Shown piece by piece: positions 43,885-52,871 of a stretch of 64,000 bases of DNA. Location: the NCBI GenBank assembly GCA_947259995.1, contig CAMYOK010000006.1, forward strand, positions 62,001 to 126,000, written 5' to 3'. The translations under genes and the position numbers were made by a program. Source of the stretch: an uncultured Pseudomonadales bacterium (GTDB lineage Bacteria > Pseudomonadota > Gammaproteobacteria > Pseudomonadales > Pseudohongiellaceae). Under the pieces are notes generated by a model. It ran no database searches. It was given only the letters and a program-made list of their open reading frames with translations, and was not told the origin of the DNA. Position 1 is the stretch's first letter. Every line of letters starts with the position of its first letter.

Positions 43885-44062
43885 ATGATTACAGTGTTTT
43901 ACGATGGAAAATGTGGTTTGTGCTCTAAAGAAATCTACCACTACAGAAAGATTGTCGCTGATTCGCCATGTTAGTGGTTTTGGCTACAGATTGTTTGCGC
44001 AGTGGCGCTTTAAAAGGCTTAAACACTGTCAATTGGCAGCGACACAGGATACGCCCACGTAA
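43885..44062 (+). pseudogene. Decayed DCC-family (DUF393) thiol-disulfide oxidoreductase
   Basis: From the ATG at 43885 the first 28 codons give an intact DCC start (MITVFYDGKCGLCSKEIYHY, motif D-G-x-C-x-x-C) and then hit a stop at 43972. The next frame over carries a plausible family C-terminus (GYRLFAQWRFKRLKHC) ending at 44062. The middle of the usual 120-140-residue protein is missing, so an internal deletion has joined the two ends out of frame. No function is expected. Confidence 0.75.
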
Positions 44063-44181
44063 GTGTTCGTTTTCCTTGCCACTTCAGCAAGTCGACACTT
44101 GATTAAGCAGGCGGTTTTCACCATAATGCACGGCTGTGATGGCACGTACTGGTGTATTCACGTTTGATGGTATCTCTTGTT

Positions 44182-44280
44182 GGTCCCCTCGCAATGATAA
44201 GCTGTGAACCCCGCCAGGCCCGGAAGGGAGCAACGGTAATAGCTGACTCATGTGCCGTGGTGTGGCTGGCAGGAGGTACC
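44182..44280 (+). ncRNA. ffs: 4.5S signal recognition particle RNA
   Basis: The highly conserved SRP apical hairpin is present (GCCAGGCCCGGAAGGGAGCA, GGAA tetraloop, 44213-44232) with CTGACTCATGTGCCGTGGTG on the 3' side. The outer ends GGTCCCCTC and GAGGTACC pair. Small-type bacterial SRP RNA of about 99 nt; ends are approximate. It lies just upstream of dnaX, the usual position in this group. Confidence 0.93.
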
Positions 44281-44351
44281 TCCAACTCTAAGACGTTTTA
44301 CATAACGTCGCGCAGCCATTAGATACGCCTTTTGATATTGACCGGAATCAG

Positions 44352-46103
44352 ATGACTTACCAGGTATTGGCGAGAAAGTGGCGACCTAAGTCTTTCAGCG
44401 ATATGGCTGGTCAAGAGCATGTCCTGCAAACGCTGGTGCATGCACTGGACAATCAGCGTCTTCACCACGCCTATCTTTTCACTGGCACCCGCGGTGTTGG
44501 TAAAACCACCATCGCTCGCATCTTTGCAAAATGTTTAAACTGCGAAGAAGGCATCAGTTCGACTCCTTGTGGTAAATGTTCGGCCTGTACCGACATTGGT
44601 GAAGGTCGATTCATCGATCTCATCGAAGTTGATGCTGCCTCGAAGACGAAAGTCGAAGATACCCGCGAATTACTCGAGAACGTACAATACGCCCCGTCTG
44701 TAGGCCGCTATAAGGTCTACCTAATAGACGAAGTGCACATGTTGTCAAACCACAGTTTCAATGCCTTATTGAAAACCCTCGAAGAGCCGCCACCCCATGT
44801 GGTGTTCTTGTTGGCCACAACAGATCCGCACAAATTGCCCATTACGATTCTTTCGCGCTGTCTACAATTTAGCCTAAAGAACCTAAGCCCACAGAAAATC
44901 GAAGAGTATTTGCGTTCGGTGTTGATTGCTGAACAGATTCCCTTTGAAGAGGGTGCTCTGTGGAGCATTGCGAAAGCGGCGCAAGGCAGTATGCGCGATG
45001 CATTAACTTTATTGGATCAAAGCATTTCCTTCTGTGCGGGTAATGTGACTGACGCCGAAGTTAGTACATTATTAGGCACGCCAGACCAAGCGCTCATTCT
45101 CGCCATAGTGGAAGCGCTAAATGCCGAGAATGCCAATGAGCTTCTCGAGTTGGTGAGTGTTGTCTCGTCACGCTCCTTTGACTACTTCATGCTGCTCGAC
45201 AACTTATTAGCACTTCTGCATCGCATTGCCGTGGCGCAATTGGTGCCAGGCGCAGTCGATAATAGCCAAGGGGACCGAGAGCAGATTATCAATATTGCTA
45301 AGAAGCTGACTGCCGAAGAAGTGCAACTTTACTACCAGATTGCACTCAATGGTAAGCAAGACATGAGTGCCGCTTTCGATGCGCGTATGGCATTTGAGAT
45401 GTTATTGCTGCGCATGTTAGTGTTTTCGCCGCAAGCGCCGGAGCAAACGCAAAATAACCCTGCGATTGACTCTGAGCCAAATTCAGAGCAAAAAAAAAAG
45501 ACTGAGCTAGACCTGCCGTCTCAACAGAGCGCACAAGCTCCAGAGCCTGAGATTGACCTCCCCGAGATTCCTCCAGCCGATTCCTATCAGGAAATTAGCG
45601 CGCAAGATGAACCTGAGATAAAGAGCGTTGTCGAAGAGAAAACCACCCAAGAAGTAGCGACACCAAAGCTGACAGAAGAGGCTGCACGTCAAGAGCAGCC
45701 GGTTCTAGCCATCAATGCCCAATGGCATCAGGTAGTAAGCGAGCTAGGCGTGACGGGCATTACTGGCAATCTATTGGCTAACTGTGTGCTGACGGCCAAT
45801 GTAGACAATGTGATTACGCTGGTCTTGGATCGCAATCAGAGCGCACTATACAATGATGAGCACGACCGACGCATCAAGCTGGCATTGAACAACTATTATG
45901 GGGCCGAGTATAAAATCGAGCTGAGCATTGGGGATATAAGCAGTGAGTCGCCCGCACAGTATCAGGCACGACTGCGAGCGGAGGCGCTAGAGAATGCCCG
46001 CACAGAATTTGCAAACGATGAACACGTACAAGCGCTAATCGAGACTTTTTCAGCACACATCGTGCCCGACAGCGTGAGCATAATTAATGAGGTGAAGAAA
46101 TGA
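44352..46103 (+). CDS. dnaX: DNA polymerase III tau (and probable gamma) subunit
   Basis: 583 residues. The AAA+ clamp loader has Walker A GTRGVGKTT (45-53), a zinc module with Cys63, Cys73, Cys76 and Cys79, and the sensor ATTDPHKLPITILSRC. The acidic linker (about 370-450) is followed by the tau-specific C-terminus, ending at an ATGA overlap with ybaB. An A10 run at 45490-45499 sits at the domain III/IV border. A -1 shift there gives stop TGA after two codons, i.e. a gamma-like 384-residue form. It opens the dnaX-ybaB-recR operon. Confidence 0.97.
   Translation: MTYQVLARKWRPKSFSDMAGQEHVLQTLVHALDNQRLHHAYLFTGTRGVGKTTIARIFAKCLNCEEGISSTPCGKCSACTDIGEGRFIDLIEVDAASKTKVEDTRELLENVQYAPSVGRYKVYLIDEVHMLSNHSFNALLKTLEEPPPHVVFLLATTDPHKLPITILSRCLQFSLKNLSPQKIEEYLRSVLIAEQIPFEEGALWSIAKAAQGSMRDALTLLDQSISFCAGNVTDAEVSTLLGTPDQALILAIVEALNAENANELLELVSVVSSRSFDYFMLLDNLLALLHRIAVAQLVPGAVDNSQGDREQIINIAKKLTAEEVQLYYQIALNGKQDMSAAFDARMAFEMLLLRMLVFSPQAPEQTQNNPAIDSEPNSEQKKKTELDLPSQQSAQAPEPEIDLPEIPPADSYQEISAQDEPEIKSVVEEKTTQEVATPKLTEEAARQEQPVLAINAQWHQVVSELGVTGITGNLLANCVLTANVDNVITLVLDRNQSALYNDEHDRRIKLALNNYYGAEYKIELSIGDISSESPAQYQARLRAEALENARTEFANDEHVQALIETFSAHIVPDSVSIINEVKK
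45490..45499 (+). other. A10 slippery tract for programmed frameshift or transcriptional slippage
   Basis: The frame reads CAA AAA AAA AAG. A -1 shift yields AAA GAC TGA, so termination is at 45503-45505. A 6-bp hairpin (CTCTGA/TCAGAG) ends just before the tract. Downstream pairing looks weak. Confidence 0.7.
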
Positions 46104-46420
46104 CTGACTTGAACGCATTGATGCAACAAGCCAAGCAAATGCAAGAGCAGATGCAAAAAGCCCAACAAGAAGCTGCTAACACAGTTCATATTGGTGAATC
46201 CGGCGCTGGGCTTGTGAAAATACATATGACAGGCCGTCATGATGTTAAGCAAGTTGAGCTTGATGATGGTCTGCTTGGCGAAGATAAAGACGTGATTGAA
46301 GACCTTATCGCGGCAGCGGTTAATGATGCGGTCAAGAAAATTGAAGAAAACAATCGCGACAATCTGTCAGGAATGGCCGCAGGCATGAATCTTCCTGCTG
46401 GGTTCAAACTGCCTTTCTAA
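46100..46420 (+). CDS. YbaB/EbfC nucleoid-associated protein
   Basis: 106 residues. Long helix with MQQAKQMQEQMQKAQQE and the core GAGLVKIHMTGRHDVKQVELDD. Ends GMNLPAGFKLPF as in the family. A DNA-binding dimer always paired with dnaX and recR. ATGA overlap with dnaX shows translational coupling. Confidence 0.97.
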   Translation: MTDLNALMQQAKQMQEQMQKAQQEAANTVHIGESGAGLVKIHMTGRHDVKQVELDDGLLGEDKDVIEDLIAAAVNDAVKKIEENNRDNLSGMAAGMNLPAGFKLPF

Positions 46421-46443
46421 TTCAATAACTGGAATATCCAGCG

Positions 46444-47049
46444 ATGTTTGCCAGCCCATTAATCGAGAAATTAGTAGAATCTTTGCGCTGCCTGCCAGGG
46501 GTAGGGCCTAAATCCGCCCAACGGATGGCGCTGTATCTATTGGAGCGGAATCGCGAGGGTGGGCGACACTTGGCCGCAGTACTAGAAGAGGCGCTTGCGC
46601 AAGTAGGGCACTGCCAGCGTTGTCGCACGCTTACTGAAGACGAGTTTTGCCGCATCTGCACTAATAGCTCGCGTAATCCGCATTTGCTTTGCGTCGTCGG
46701 TTCTCCGGCTGATGTTCATGCTATTGAGCAGACCGGTAGCTACAAAGGTTACTATTTTGTGCTTAGGGGTCATTTGTCACCTATTGATGGCATTGGTCCC
46801 GAAGAGATCGGAATCCCTGAACTCATCACCAATATGCAAGAAAATCCTGTTGAAGAGGTCATATTAGCCAGCAACCCGACAGTAGAGGGTGAAGCTACCG
46901 CTTACTATATAGCAGAACAACTCAAACGTTTCGACGTCCTTATTTCACGAATAGCCCACGGCGTGCCTGTGGGAGGAGAGCTAGAGTTTGTTGACGGTGG
47001 AACGCTAAGTCATGCGTTTAACGGCCGACAAATATTGCGACAATTATGA
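46444..47049 (+). CDS. recR: Recombination protein RecR
   Basis: 201 residues. A helix-hairpin-helix start ([14 protein letters not shown]), a C4 zinc finger ([16 protein letters not shown]) and a Toprim domain ([15 protein letters not shown]... [12 protein letters not shown]). Works with RecF/RecO in gap repair. ATGA overlap with rnd. Confidence 0.97.
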   Translation: MFASPLIEKLVESLRCLPGVGPKSAQRMALYLLERNREGGRHLAAVLEEALAQVGHCQRCRTLTEDEFCRICTNSSRNPHLLCVVGSPADVHAIEQTGSYKGYYFVLRGHLSPIDGIGPEEIGIPELITNMQENPVEEVILASNPTVEGEATAYYIAEQLKRFDVLISRIAHGVPVGGELEFVDGGTLSHAFNGRQILRQL

Positions 47050-48197
47050 CCGTCGACACGATATCGATTACCCCTCCTGTGTATGTCACAGACAATGATG
47101 TACTCGCACAATTATGCCAACAATGGCTGCAACTAGACTTAATCGCTCTAGATACTGAGTTTGTGCGAGTCGATACCTTCTATCCTCGTATTGGCCTGAT
47201 CCAAGTGGGTGACGGTGAGAATAACTACCTACTTGACCCATTGCAGATTGACCAGTGGGATTGTTTTATCGAGTTATTAAACAAGCCTAGCGTTTTAAAG
47301 GTCTTGCACTCATGCTCCGAAGATCTTGTCGTGTTTAAAGAATTCTTTAAGCAAGTCCCAACGCCAATGTTCGATAGCCAAAAGGCAGCGGCTTTCCTTG
47401 GCTATGGTTATAGCATTAGCTATCAGAATCTTGTCAAAGAAGTGTTGTCAGTGGAGATTAGCAAGGATCAGACGCGCTCGGATTGGACTAAACGTCCATT
47501 AACAGAAGAGCAATGCAATTATGCCGCGCTCGACGTGGCCTATCTGCCTGAGATCACGCGTTTTCTGCAAGAACAGCTTATCAAGATAGGGCGAGCGGAC
47601 TGGCTTGCCCAAGAGTGTGAACAGATGTTGGCACTAGCCTCACCAGAGGCCGTTCAGGTCGCATGGCGAGATTATTATCTTACGCTCGGGGGGGCTTGGC
47701 GCCTAGGCACGCCTGAGTTAGAAGCCTTGCAACGCCTATGCGAATGGCGCGAGGGTGAGGCTAGACGCCGTAATAAACCTCGTAATTGGATAGCCAAAGA
47801 CGCCGAGTTGCTCGCCATTGCCAACGCATTGCCGAGCGATCAAACCGCTTTAAGCGCAATCCCAGATTTACCTCGCCCGCTGGTCAACCGAGACGGGGCG
47901 AAAGTCCTAGAGTTAGTGGCGGCTGCTCATAGCGGGCCAGCCGTGCAAGCTGAATTAGTTGAACAACCCTTGAGTGCGCAGATGCGTAAAACACTCAAGC
48001 AGTGTCAGGCCGTCGTTCGCGCTGCGGCTGAAAAACTTGATATTGCATCAGAACTGCTTGCACGCAAGAAACAGCTCTTGCCCTTGATTGGCCTTGCCGA
48101 ACGTAACAGCGACTTTGACTGGCCAGAAGAATTAGGAGGCTGGCGCCGTGAATACCTTGAAGCGCCTATTCGCAAGGTGTTAAACGAGAGTATCTAA
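47046..48197 (+). CDS. rnd: Ribonuclease D
   Basis: 383 residues. DEDDy exonuclease motifs: [27 protein letters not shown] and the ExoIII block [13 protein letters not shown]. Two HRDC-like helical domains follow (about 215-370). It trims tRNA 3' ends and stable RNAs. Overlaps recR and lies 1 bp before ycgN. Confidence 0.95.
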   Translation: MTVDTISITPPVYVTDNDVLAQLCQQWLQLDLIALDTEFVRVDTFYPRIGLIQVGDGENNYLLDPLQIDQWDCFIELLNKPSVLKVLHSCSEDLVVFKEFFKQVPTPMFDSQKAAAFLGYGYSISYQNLVKEVLSVEISKDQTRSDWTKRPLTEEQCNYAALDVAYLPEITRFLQEQLIKIGRADWLAQECEQMLALASPEAVQVAWRDYYLTLGGAWRLGTPELEALQRLCEWREGEARRRNKPRNWIAKDAELLAIANALPSDQTALSAIPDLPRPLVNRDGAKVLELVAAAHSGPAVQAELVEQPLSAQMRKTLKQCQAVVRAAAEKLDIASELLARKKQLLPLIGLAERNSDFDWPEELGGWRREYLEAPIRKVLNESI

Positions 48198-48198
48198 G

Positions 48199-48666
48199 AT
48201 GACAACCACACCCCCGCAATTATCCGAACGATTTTGGGAGCTGCCATTAGAGCAGCTCAACCGAGATGAGTGGGAAGCGCTATGTGATGGCTGTGGCCGT
48301 TGCTGCCTTAAGAAGCTAATCAATAAGAAAGACGAATCCGTGCATTACACTCGTGTTGTGTGCCAATACCTCGATACCCAAGCTTGTGCCTGTACCGCTT
48401 ATGGGCGTCGCCAAACACTTGTGCCAGATTGCCTCGTGCTCGACTTAGAGATGTTAGCGCAACTACACTGGATTCCAGATACTTGTGCCTATAGACTGCG
48501 TTATGAGGGTAAGCCATTGCCAGATTGGCATCCGTTAATAGCGGGTTCGCGCGCTGCCATCAACGCACAGCAAATTTCGGTTACAGGGAAGGTGATCTCG
48601 GAGGAGTTTGTGCACGAAAAGGGGTTGGAGGAACATATCATTCGTTGGGTAGAGGCCGCATGTTAG
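48199..48666 (+). CDS. YcgN family Cys-cluster protein (UPF0260)
   Basis: 155 residues. The N-terminal cysteine cluster CDGCGRCCLKKL (about 31-42) and the later CQYLDTQACACTAY, VPDC and PDTCAYRL motifs define YcgN. Eight-odd Cys suggest metal binding. Function is unknown. It is coupled by overlap to the membrane protein gene that follows. Confidence 0.93.
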   Translation: MTTTPPQLSERFWELPLEQLNRDEWEALCDGCGRCCLKKLINKKDESVHYTRVVCQYLDTQACACTAYGRRQTLVPDCLVLDLEMLAQLHWIPDTCAYRLRYEGKPLPDWHPLIAGSRAAINAQQISVTGKVISEEFVHEKGLEEHIIRWVEAAC

Positions 48667-49022
48667 ATCTGTTCGATTATATTGTCGGTTGGGCCGTGTA
48701 TATATTGGCAGGCACCGTGTGCTATATGATTTTTTATCGTGTTACTGGCGGCATAAAAATCAAAGCGATTGCCAATTCACTGCGGGGAATACTCATCGCG
48801 TTAATGTTCACTCCATGGTATGTCAGTCCAGAAGCAGACTTATTAGCGCCCGCGTTAATGGTAATGATGCTAGACATGGTCACCGTTGGTGATACAACTT
48901 TCGTGCGGGCACTCGTGCCGCTTACTCTTGCGATTATCTTTGCGATTTTAGTGGCGTTATGTGTGCCATTGATTAAGCGTTTATTCGGTCGCGCCAAAAA
49001 AGAACCTGCCTCCTCAAGTTAA
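48660..49022 (+). CDS. Conserved three-helix membrane protein, unknown
   Basis: 120 residues. The start ATG at 48660 overlaps the ycgN stop (ATGTTAG). Three hydrophobic segments are seen (about 8-28, 40-75, 85-105), with TPWYVSPEADLLAPALMVMMLD as a notable conserved-looking loop, and a basic/Ser tail. Not recognised by family name. Position in the rnd-ycgN-moxR-vwa run suggests a shared job. Confidence 0.65.
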   Translation: MLDLFDYIVGWAVYILAGTVCYMIFYRVTGGIKIKAIANSLRGILIALMFTPWYVSPEADLLAPALMVMMLDMVTVGDTTFVRALVPLTLAIIFAILVALCVPLIKRLFGRAKKEPASSS

Positions 49023-49061
49023 AGTTTTTTCTATCACTTTACGAAAGGTCATGCGCAGATA

Positions 49062-49907
49062 ATGATGAAATTCGAAGGCACAGAGCAATACGTCGCCACA
49101 CCCGATTTACAAATGGCAGTCAATGCCGCAGTTAGTCTTCAACGCCCGCTTCTTATAAAAGGTGAGCCTGGCACGGGTAAAACCATGTTGGCCGAGCAAG
49201 TCGCGCAAGCACTCGGTTTTCCTCTCATTCAATGGCATATCAAATCTACTACCAAAGCCCAACAAGGCCTTTATGAATACGATGCGGTGTCGCGTTTGCG
49301 TGACTCGCAGCTTGGCGATGAGAAAGTGCATGATATTGCCAACTATATTCTTAAAGGAAAAGTGTGGGAAGCTTTTGAGTCAGATCAGCAAGTAGTGTTG
49401 TTGATCGATGAGATAGACAAAGCTGATATCGAATTTCCCAATGATTTATTGTTAGAGCTCGATAAAATGGAGTTCTTTGTGTATGAGACGCGCCAACGAA
49501 TTAAAGCGCGCCATCGGCCAATCATTATCATTACGAGCAATAATGAAAAAGAGCTGCCCGATGCTTTTCTGCGCCGCTGCTTTTTTCACTTCATTAATTT
49601 CCCTGATGCCGCCACGATGGAAAAAATCGTTGCTGTGCATTACCCCAATATTAAGCAAGACTTATTGCGTCAGGCGATGGAGATTTTCTTTGATATTCGC
49701 AAGGTACCAGGGCTAAAAAAGAAGCCCTCGACTTCCGAGCTAATCGATTGGCTGAAGTTGTTATTGGCCGATGATATTCCTGAGCAGATCTTAAAAGATC
49801 ACGAGAACAAGAATGCAATTCCGCCTTTATACGGCGCCTTGCTGAAGAACGAACAAGATGTTCACCTGTTAGAGCGACTTGCATTCATGCATAGAGCCAA
49901 GCGGTAA
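49062..49907 (+). CDS. MoxR-type AAA+ ATPase
   Basis: 281 residues. Walker A GEPGTGKTM (about 34-42), Walker B VVLLIDEIDKAD, sensor 1 IIITSNNEKELPDAFLRRC. This MoxR/CoxD-like subfamily works with VWA proteins as chaperone pairs for metal-enzyme or complex assembly. The partner VWA gene starts 4 bp after its stop. Confidence 0.93.
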   Translation: MMKFEGTEQYVATPDLQMAVNAAVSLQRPLLIKGEPGTGKTMLAEQVAQALGFPLIQWHIKSTTKAQQGLYEYDAVSRLRDSQLGDEKVHDIANYILKGKVWEAFESDQQVVLLIDEIDKADIEFPNDLLLELDKMEFFVYETRQRIKARHRPIIIITSNNEKELPDAFLRRCFFHFINFPDAATMEKIVAVHYPNIKQDLLRQAMEIFFDIRKVPGLKKKPSTSELIDWLKLLLADDIPEQILKDHENKNAIPPLYGALLKNEQDVHLLERLAFMHRAKR

Positions 49908-49911
49908 GCGA

Positions 49912-51126
49912 ATGTTGATTCAATTCTTCCAAGCATTACGCGCGGAAAAAATCCCCGTGACCTTGTCAGAGCTGTTTGCACTTTTAGAGTGTCTCGATCG
50001 GCAGATTGTATTCGCCGATATGGAGGCATTTTATTTTCTCGCTCGCCTTTGTTTGGTCAAAGATGAGAAGCATTTTGATCGTTTCGATCGCGCCTTTGCC
50101 AAATATTTCGATACAATCGCGAAGTTTGACGATGTGCTAGAGGCCTTAATTCCGCAAGATTGGTTGCGCAAGGAATTTGAGTCGAGCTTAAGTGATCTTG
50201 AGAAATCCCAGATCGAAGCGATGGGCGGGCTAGAAAAGCTATTCGAAGAGTTTCGCAAACGCCTAGAAGAGCAGAAAGGCAAGCATCAAGGTGGCAATAA
50301 GTGGATAGGAACAGGTGGCACTTCGCCTTACGGCGCCTTCGGCTATAACCCAGAAGGGATTCGAATAGGCCAGGGCGAGTCGCGCCACCAACGCGCTGTG
50401 AAAGTGTGGGATAAACGAATGTATCGCGATCTAGATGACGATGTCGAAATTGGGACTCGCAATCTTAAAATGGCGCTACGGCGATTGCGCAAATTTGCGC
50501 GTACTGGTGCGCAGGACGAACTCGATATCTCCGATACCATTAGTGCAACCGCCCGCAATGCCGGTTTGCTGGATATCAAAATGGTGCCCGAGCGGCACAA
50601 TGCTGTGAAAGTGCTATTATTTTTTGATGTGGGCGGCTCAATGGATCCTTATGTGCGGATCTGCGAAGAGCTGTTCTCGGCAGCCAGGTCGGAATTTAAG
50701 CACCTAGAGTATTTTTATTTTCATAACTTCGTTTATGAGTCGGTATGGAAGAAAAGTCATCGGCGCATGGCCGAATCTACGGCGCTCTATGACATCCTCT
50801 ACCGCTATCCCAAAGACTATAAGGTGATTTTTGTAGGCGATGCGACGATGGCCCCCTATGAGATTAGCCACGCCGGTGGCAGTATAGAGCACTACAATGA
50901 AGAGTCTGGGGCTACCTGGATGGCACGGCTCACGGAACGTTTCGAAAACCTTGTGTGGCTAAACCCAGTTAGCAAGGAGTATTGGGAGCATAATTATTCT
51001 ATCGAATTGGTCCGTGAGCTCGTTGAAGATCGAATGTTTCCTCTGAGTGCTAGCGGTTTAGAAGACGCGATGGCATTGCTTAGTGGCAAAAATCGCAAAT
51101 CTCCAGCAGTATTGAGCGATAATTAG
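49912..51126 (+). CDS. CoxE-like von Willebrand A domain protein
   Basis: 404 residues from the ATG at 49912; the longer frame overlaps moxR. The CoxE-type N-terminal half (about 1-215) is followed by a VWA domain starting KVLLFFDVGGSMDPYV. The MIDAS motif D-x-S-x-S reads D-V-G-G-S, with the first Ser replaced by Gly. IFVGDATMAPYEI carries a later ligand. It pairs with the MoxR ATPase; the client is unknown. Confidence 0.92.
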   Translation: MLIQFFQALRAEKIPVTLSELFALLECLDRQIVFADMEAFYFLARLCLVKDEKHFDRFDRAFAKYFDTIAKFDDVLEALIPQDWLRKEFESSLSDLEKSQIEAMGGLEKLFEEFRKRLEEQKGKHQGGNKWIGTGGTSPYGAFGYNPEGIRIGQGESRHQRAVKVWDKRMYRDLDDDVEIGTRNLKMALRRLRKFARTGAQDELDISDTISATARNAGLLDIKMVPERHNAVKVLLFFDVGGSMDPYVRICEELFSAARSEFKHLEYFYFHNFVYESVWKKSHRRMAESTALYDILYRYPKDYKVIFVGDATMAPYEISHAGGSIEHYNEESGATWMARLTERFENLVWLNPVSKEYWEHNYSIELVRELVEDRMFPLSASGLEDAMALLSGKNRKSPAVLSDN

Positions 51127-51157
51127 CTTCAAACACCTATAAGAATGAGAAAAAACT

Positions 51158-52834
51158 ATGACAGCAGCGCCTACAATAGCAATGGTCGATGACTTAGACC
51201 CACAAAAGTACTCGCATCTGTATGAGATGTACGCTGACGTATTCAAAAAATATCCCGAAAATCCCGCTTTTACAGCCCTCGGGCATACCATCAGCTTCGC
51301 GCAACTTGAACAATTGAGTAATGAATTCTGTCATTACCTTGTGCATAAGACCTCGTTGCAGCCCGGCGACAGAATCGCCATTCAGTTGCCCAACGTCCTG
51401 CAATTTCCGATAGTCGCTATTGCCGCCGTCAAGGCCGGTTTGGTGCTGGTCAATACCAACCCTTTGTACACCGAGCGCGAAATGGAGCATCAGTTTATCG
51501 ATTCAGGTGCTAAAGGCATTGTCATATTGAGCAGTTTTGCCGATAAGCTTGAGCGCATTGTTAAACACACGCAAATCGACACGATCATTGTGACCGATGT
51601 AGGCGATGCTCTGCCTGGTTTGAAGCGCCTGCTGGTGAACGCTGGGGCTAAGTATTTGAAGAAAATGATTCCTTCCTATCATTTGCCGGGTGCGGTGAAA
51701 TGGAACACCATCATTGGCAAACAGACATTCAATGCGAATGAAGCTCCGGTCAGCTCAGGCACTGATGTGGCTATCATTCTCTACACTGGTGGTACTACGG
51801 GTGTGTCTAAAGGCGCGATGCTGACGCACGCAAACCTATTGGCGAATATGATGCAATTGCGTGCGGTGAGTAAAAGTGTGATTCACGACGCTCAAGACAG
51901 CATTATCGGCCCATTGCCGCTCTATCATACCTACGCGTTTATGATGCATTGTTTGGCGATGGTTTACGCTGGCAATCACAGCATTCTCATTCCGAATCCT
52001 CGCGATATCGATGGCCTAGTTAAGGTAGTTCGTGAGAGCAAGCCAAACGGCTTTCTGGGGATCAATACCCTTTACCTAGCGCTATGCCGTCACCCTAAAA
52101 TTGCAGAGGTCGATTTCAGCCAATTACGCTTCTGTGCCGCAGGCGGTATGGCCCTAACGGTTAGTGTTGCGCAAGAGTGGACGCGTATAAGCAATTGCGA
52201 AGTGTTCGAAGGCTACGGTCTGACAGAGTGTTCGCCAGTGGTCTCCGTCAATCTTCCTGGACAAGTGAAACTTGGCACTGTTGGGTTTGCCGTACCCCTT
52301 ACGCAGTTGCAAGTGGTAGATGACGATGGGCAAGTGTTGCCACAGGGCGACAAAGGGGAACTTTGGATTCGTGGGCCACAAGTCATGAAAGGGTACTGGG
52401 GGCAGGAACAAGCAACCGCCGAATCCCTGACCGAGGATGGCTGGTTTAAGACGGGCGATTTTGCGCAGATTGATGAACAGGGCTATATACGCATTGTCGA
52501 CAGGAAGAAAGAGCTCATACTCGTTTCTGGCTTCAACGTCTACCCAAGCGAGGTAGAAGAAGTGGTGAATACCCATGAAGACATCTTCGAAAGTGCAGCC
52601 ATCGGCCTGCCTTGTGAAAAAACAGGTGAGAAAGTAAAACTTTTCGTCGTCCGTCGTGGTGATAAACTAAGCGTCGAAGAGGTCATCAAACACTGTCGGG
52701 CGGGGCTAACAGCTTATAAGGTCCCGAAAGAAGTCGAGTTTGTCGATGAGCTTCCTAAATCCAATATTGGCAAGGTCTTGCGCCGCGAACTGCGCGAACA
52801 AGAACTCGCCAAACTGGGCAATGACGCTAGCTAA
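51158..52834 (+). CDS. fadD: Long-chain fatty acid-CoA ligase
   Basis: 558 residues. AMP-binding motif LYTGGTTGVSKGAM (about 210-223), FEGYGLTECSP (adenylate site), TGDFAQIDEQGYIRIVDRKKEL (hinge) and the C-terminal Lys region LPKSNIGKVLRRELR. Length and motifs fit FadD, which activates long-chain fatty acids at the inner membrane. Confidence 0.95.
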   Translation: MTAAPTIAMVDDLDPQKYSHLYEMYADVFKKYPENPAFTALGHTISFAQLEQLSNEFCHYLVHKTSLQPGDRIAIQLPNVLQFPIVAIAAVKAGLVLVNTNPLYTEREMEHQFIDSGAKGIVILSSFADKLERIVKHTQIDTIIVTDVGDALPGLKRLLVNAGAKYLKKMIPSYHLPGAVKWNTIIGKQTFNANEAPVSSGTDVAIILYTGGTTGVSKGAMLTHANLLANMMQLRAVSKSVIHDAQDSIIGPLPLYHTYAFMMHCLAMVYAGNHSILIPNPRDIDGLVKVVRESKPNGFLGINTLYLALCRHPKIAEVDFSQLRFCAAGGMALTVSVAQEWTRISNCEVFEGYGLTECSPVVSVNLPGQVKLGTVGFAVPLTQLQVVDDDGQVLPQGDKGELWIRGPQVMKGYWGQEQATAESLTEDGWFKTGDFAQIDEQGYIRIVDRKKELILVSGFNVYPSEVEEVVNTHEDIFESAAIGLPCEKTGEKVKLFVVRRGDKLSVEEVIKHCRAGLTAYKVPKEVEFVDELPKSNIGKVLRRELREQELAKLGNDAS

Positions 52835-52871
52835 TCGTATTGCCCGTACTGCTGTAAAAGGATCGAACTGA

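Noticed and set aside
45490-45499. A10 tract as a sequencing error in dnaX
   Set aside because: The downstream tau-specific region stays in frame to an ATGA overlap with ybaB, so the long frame is real.
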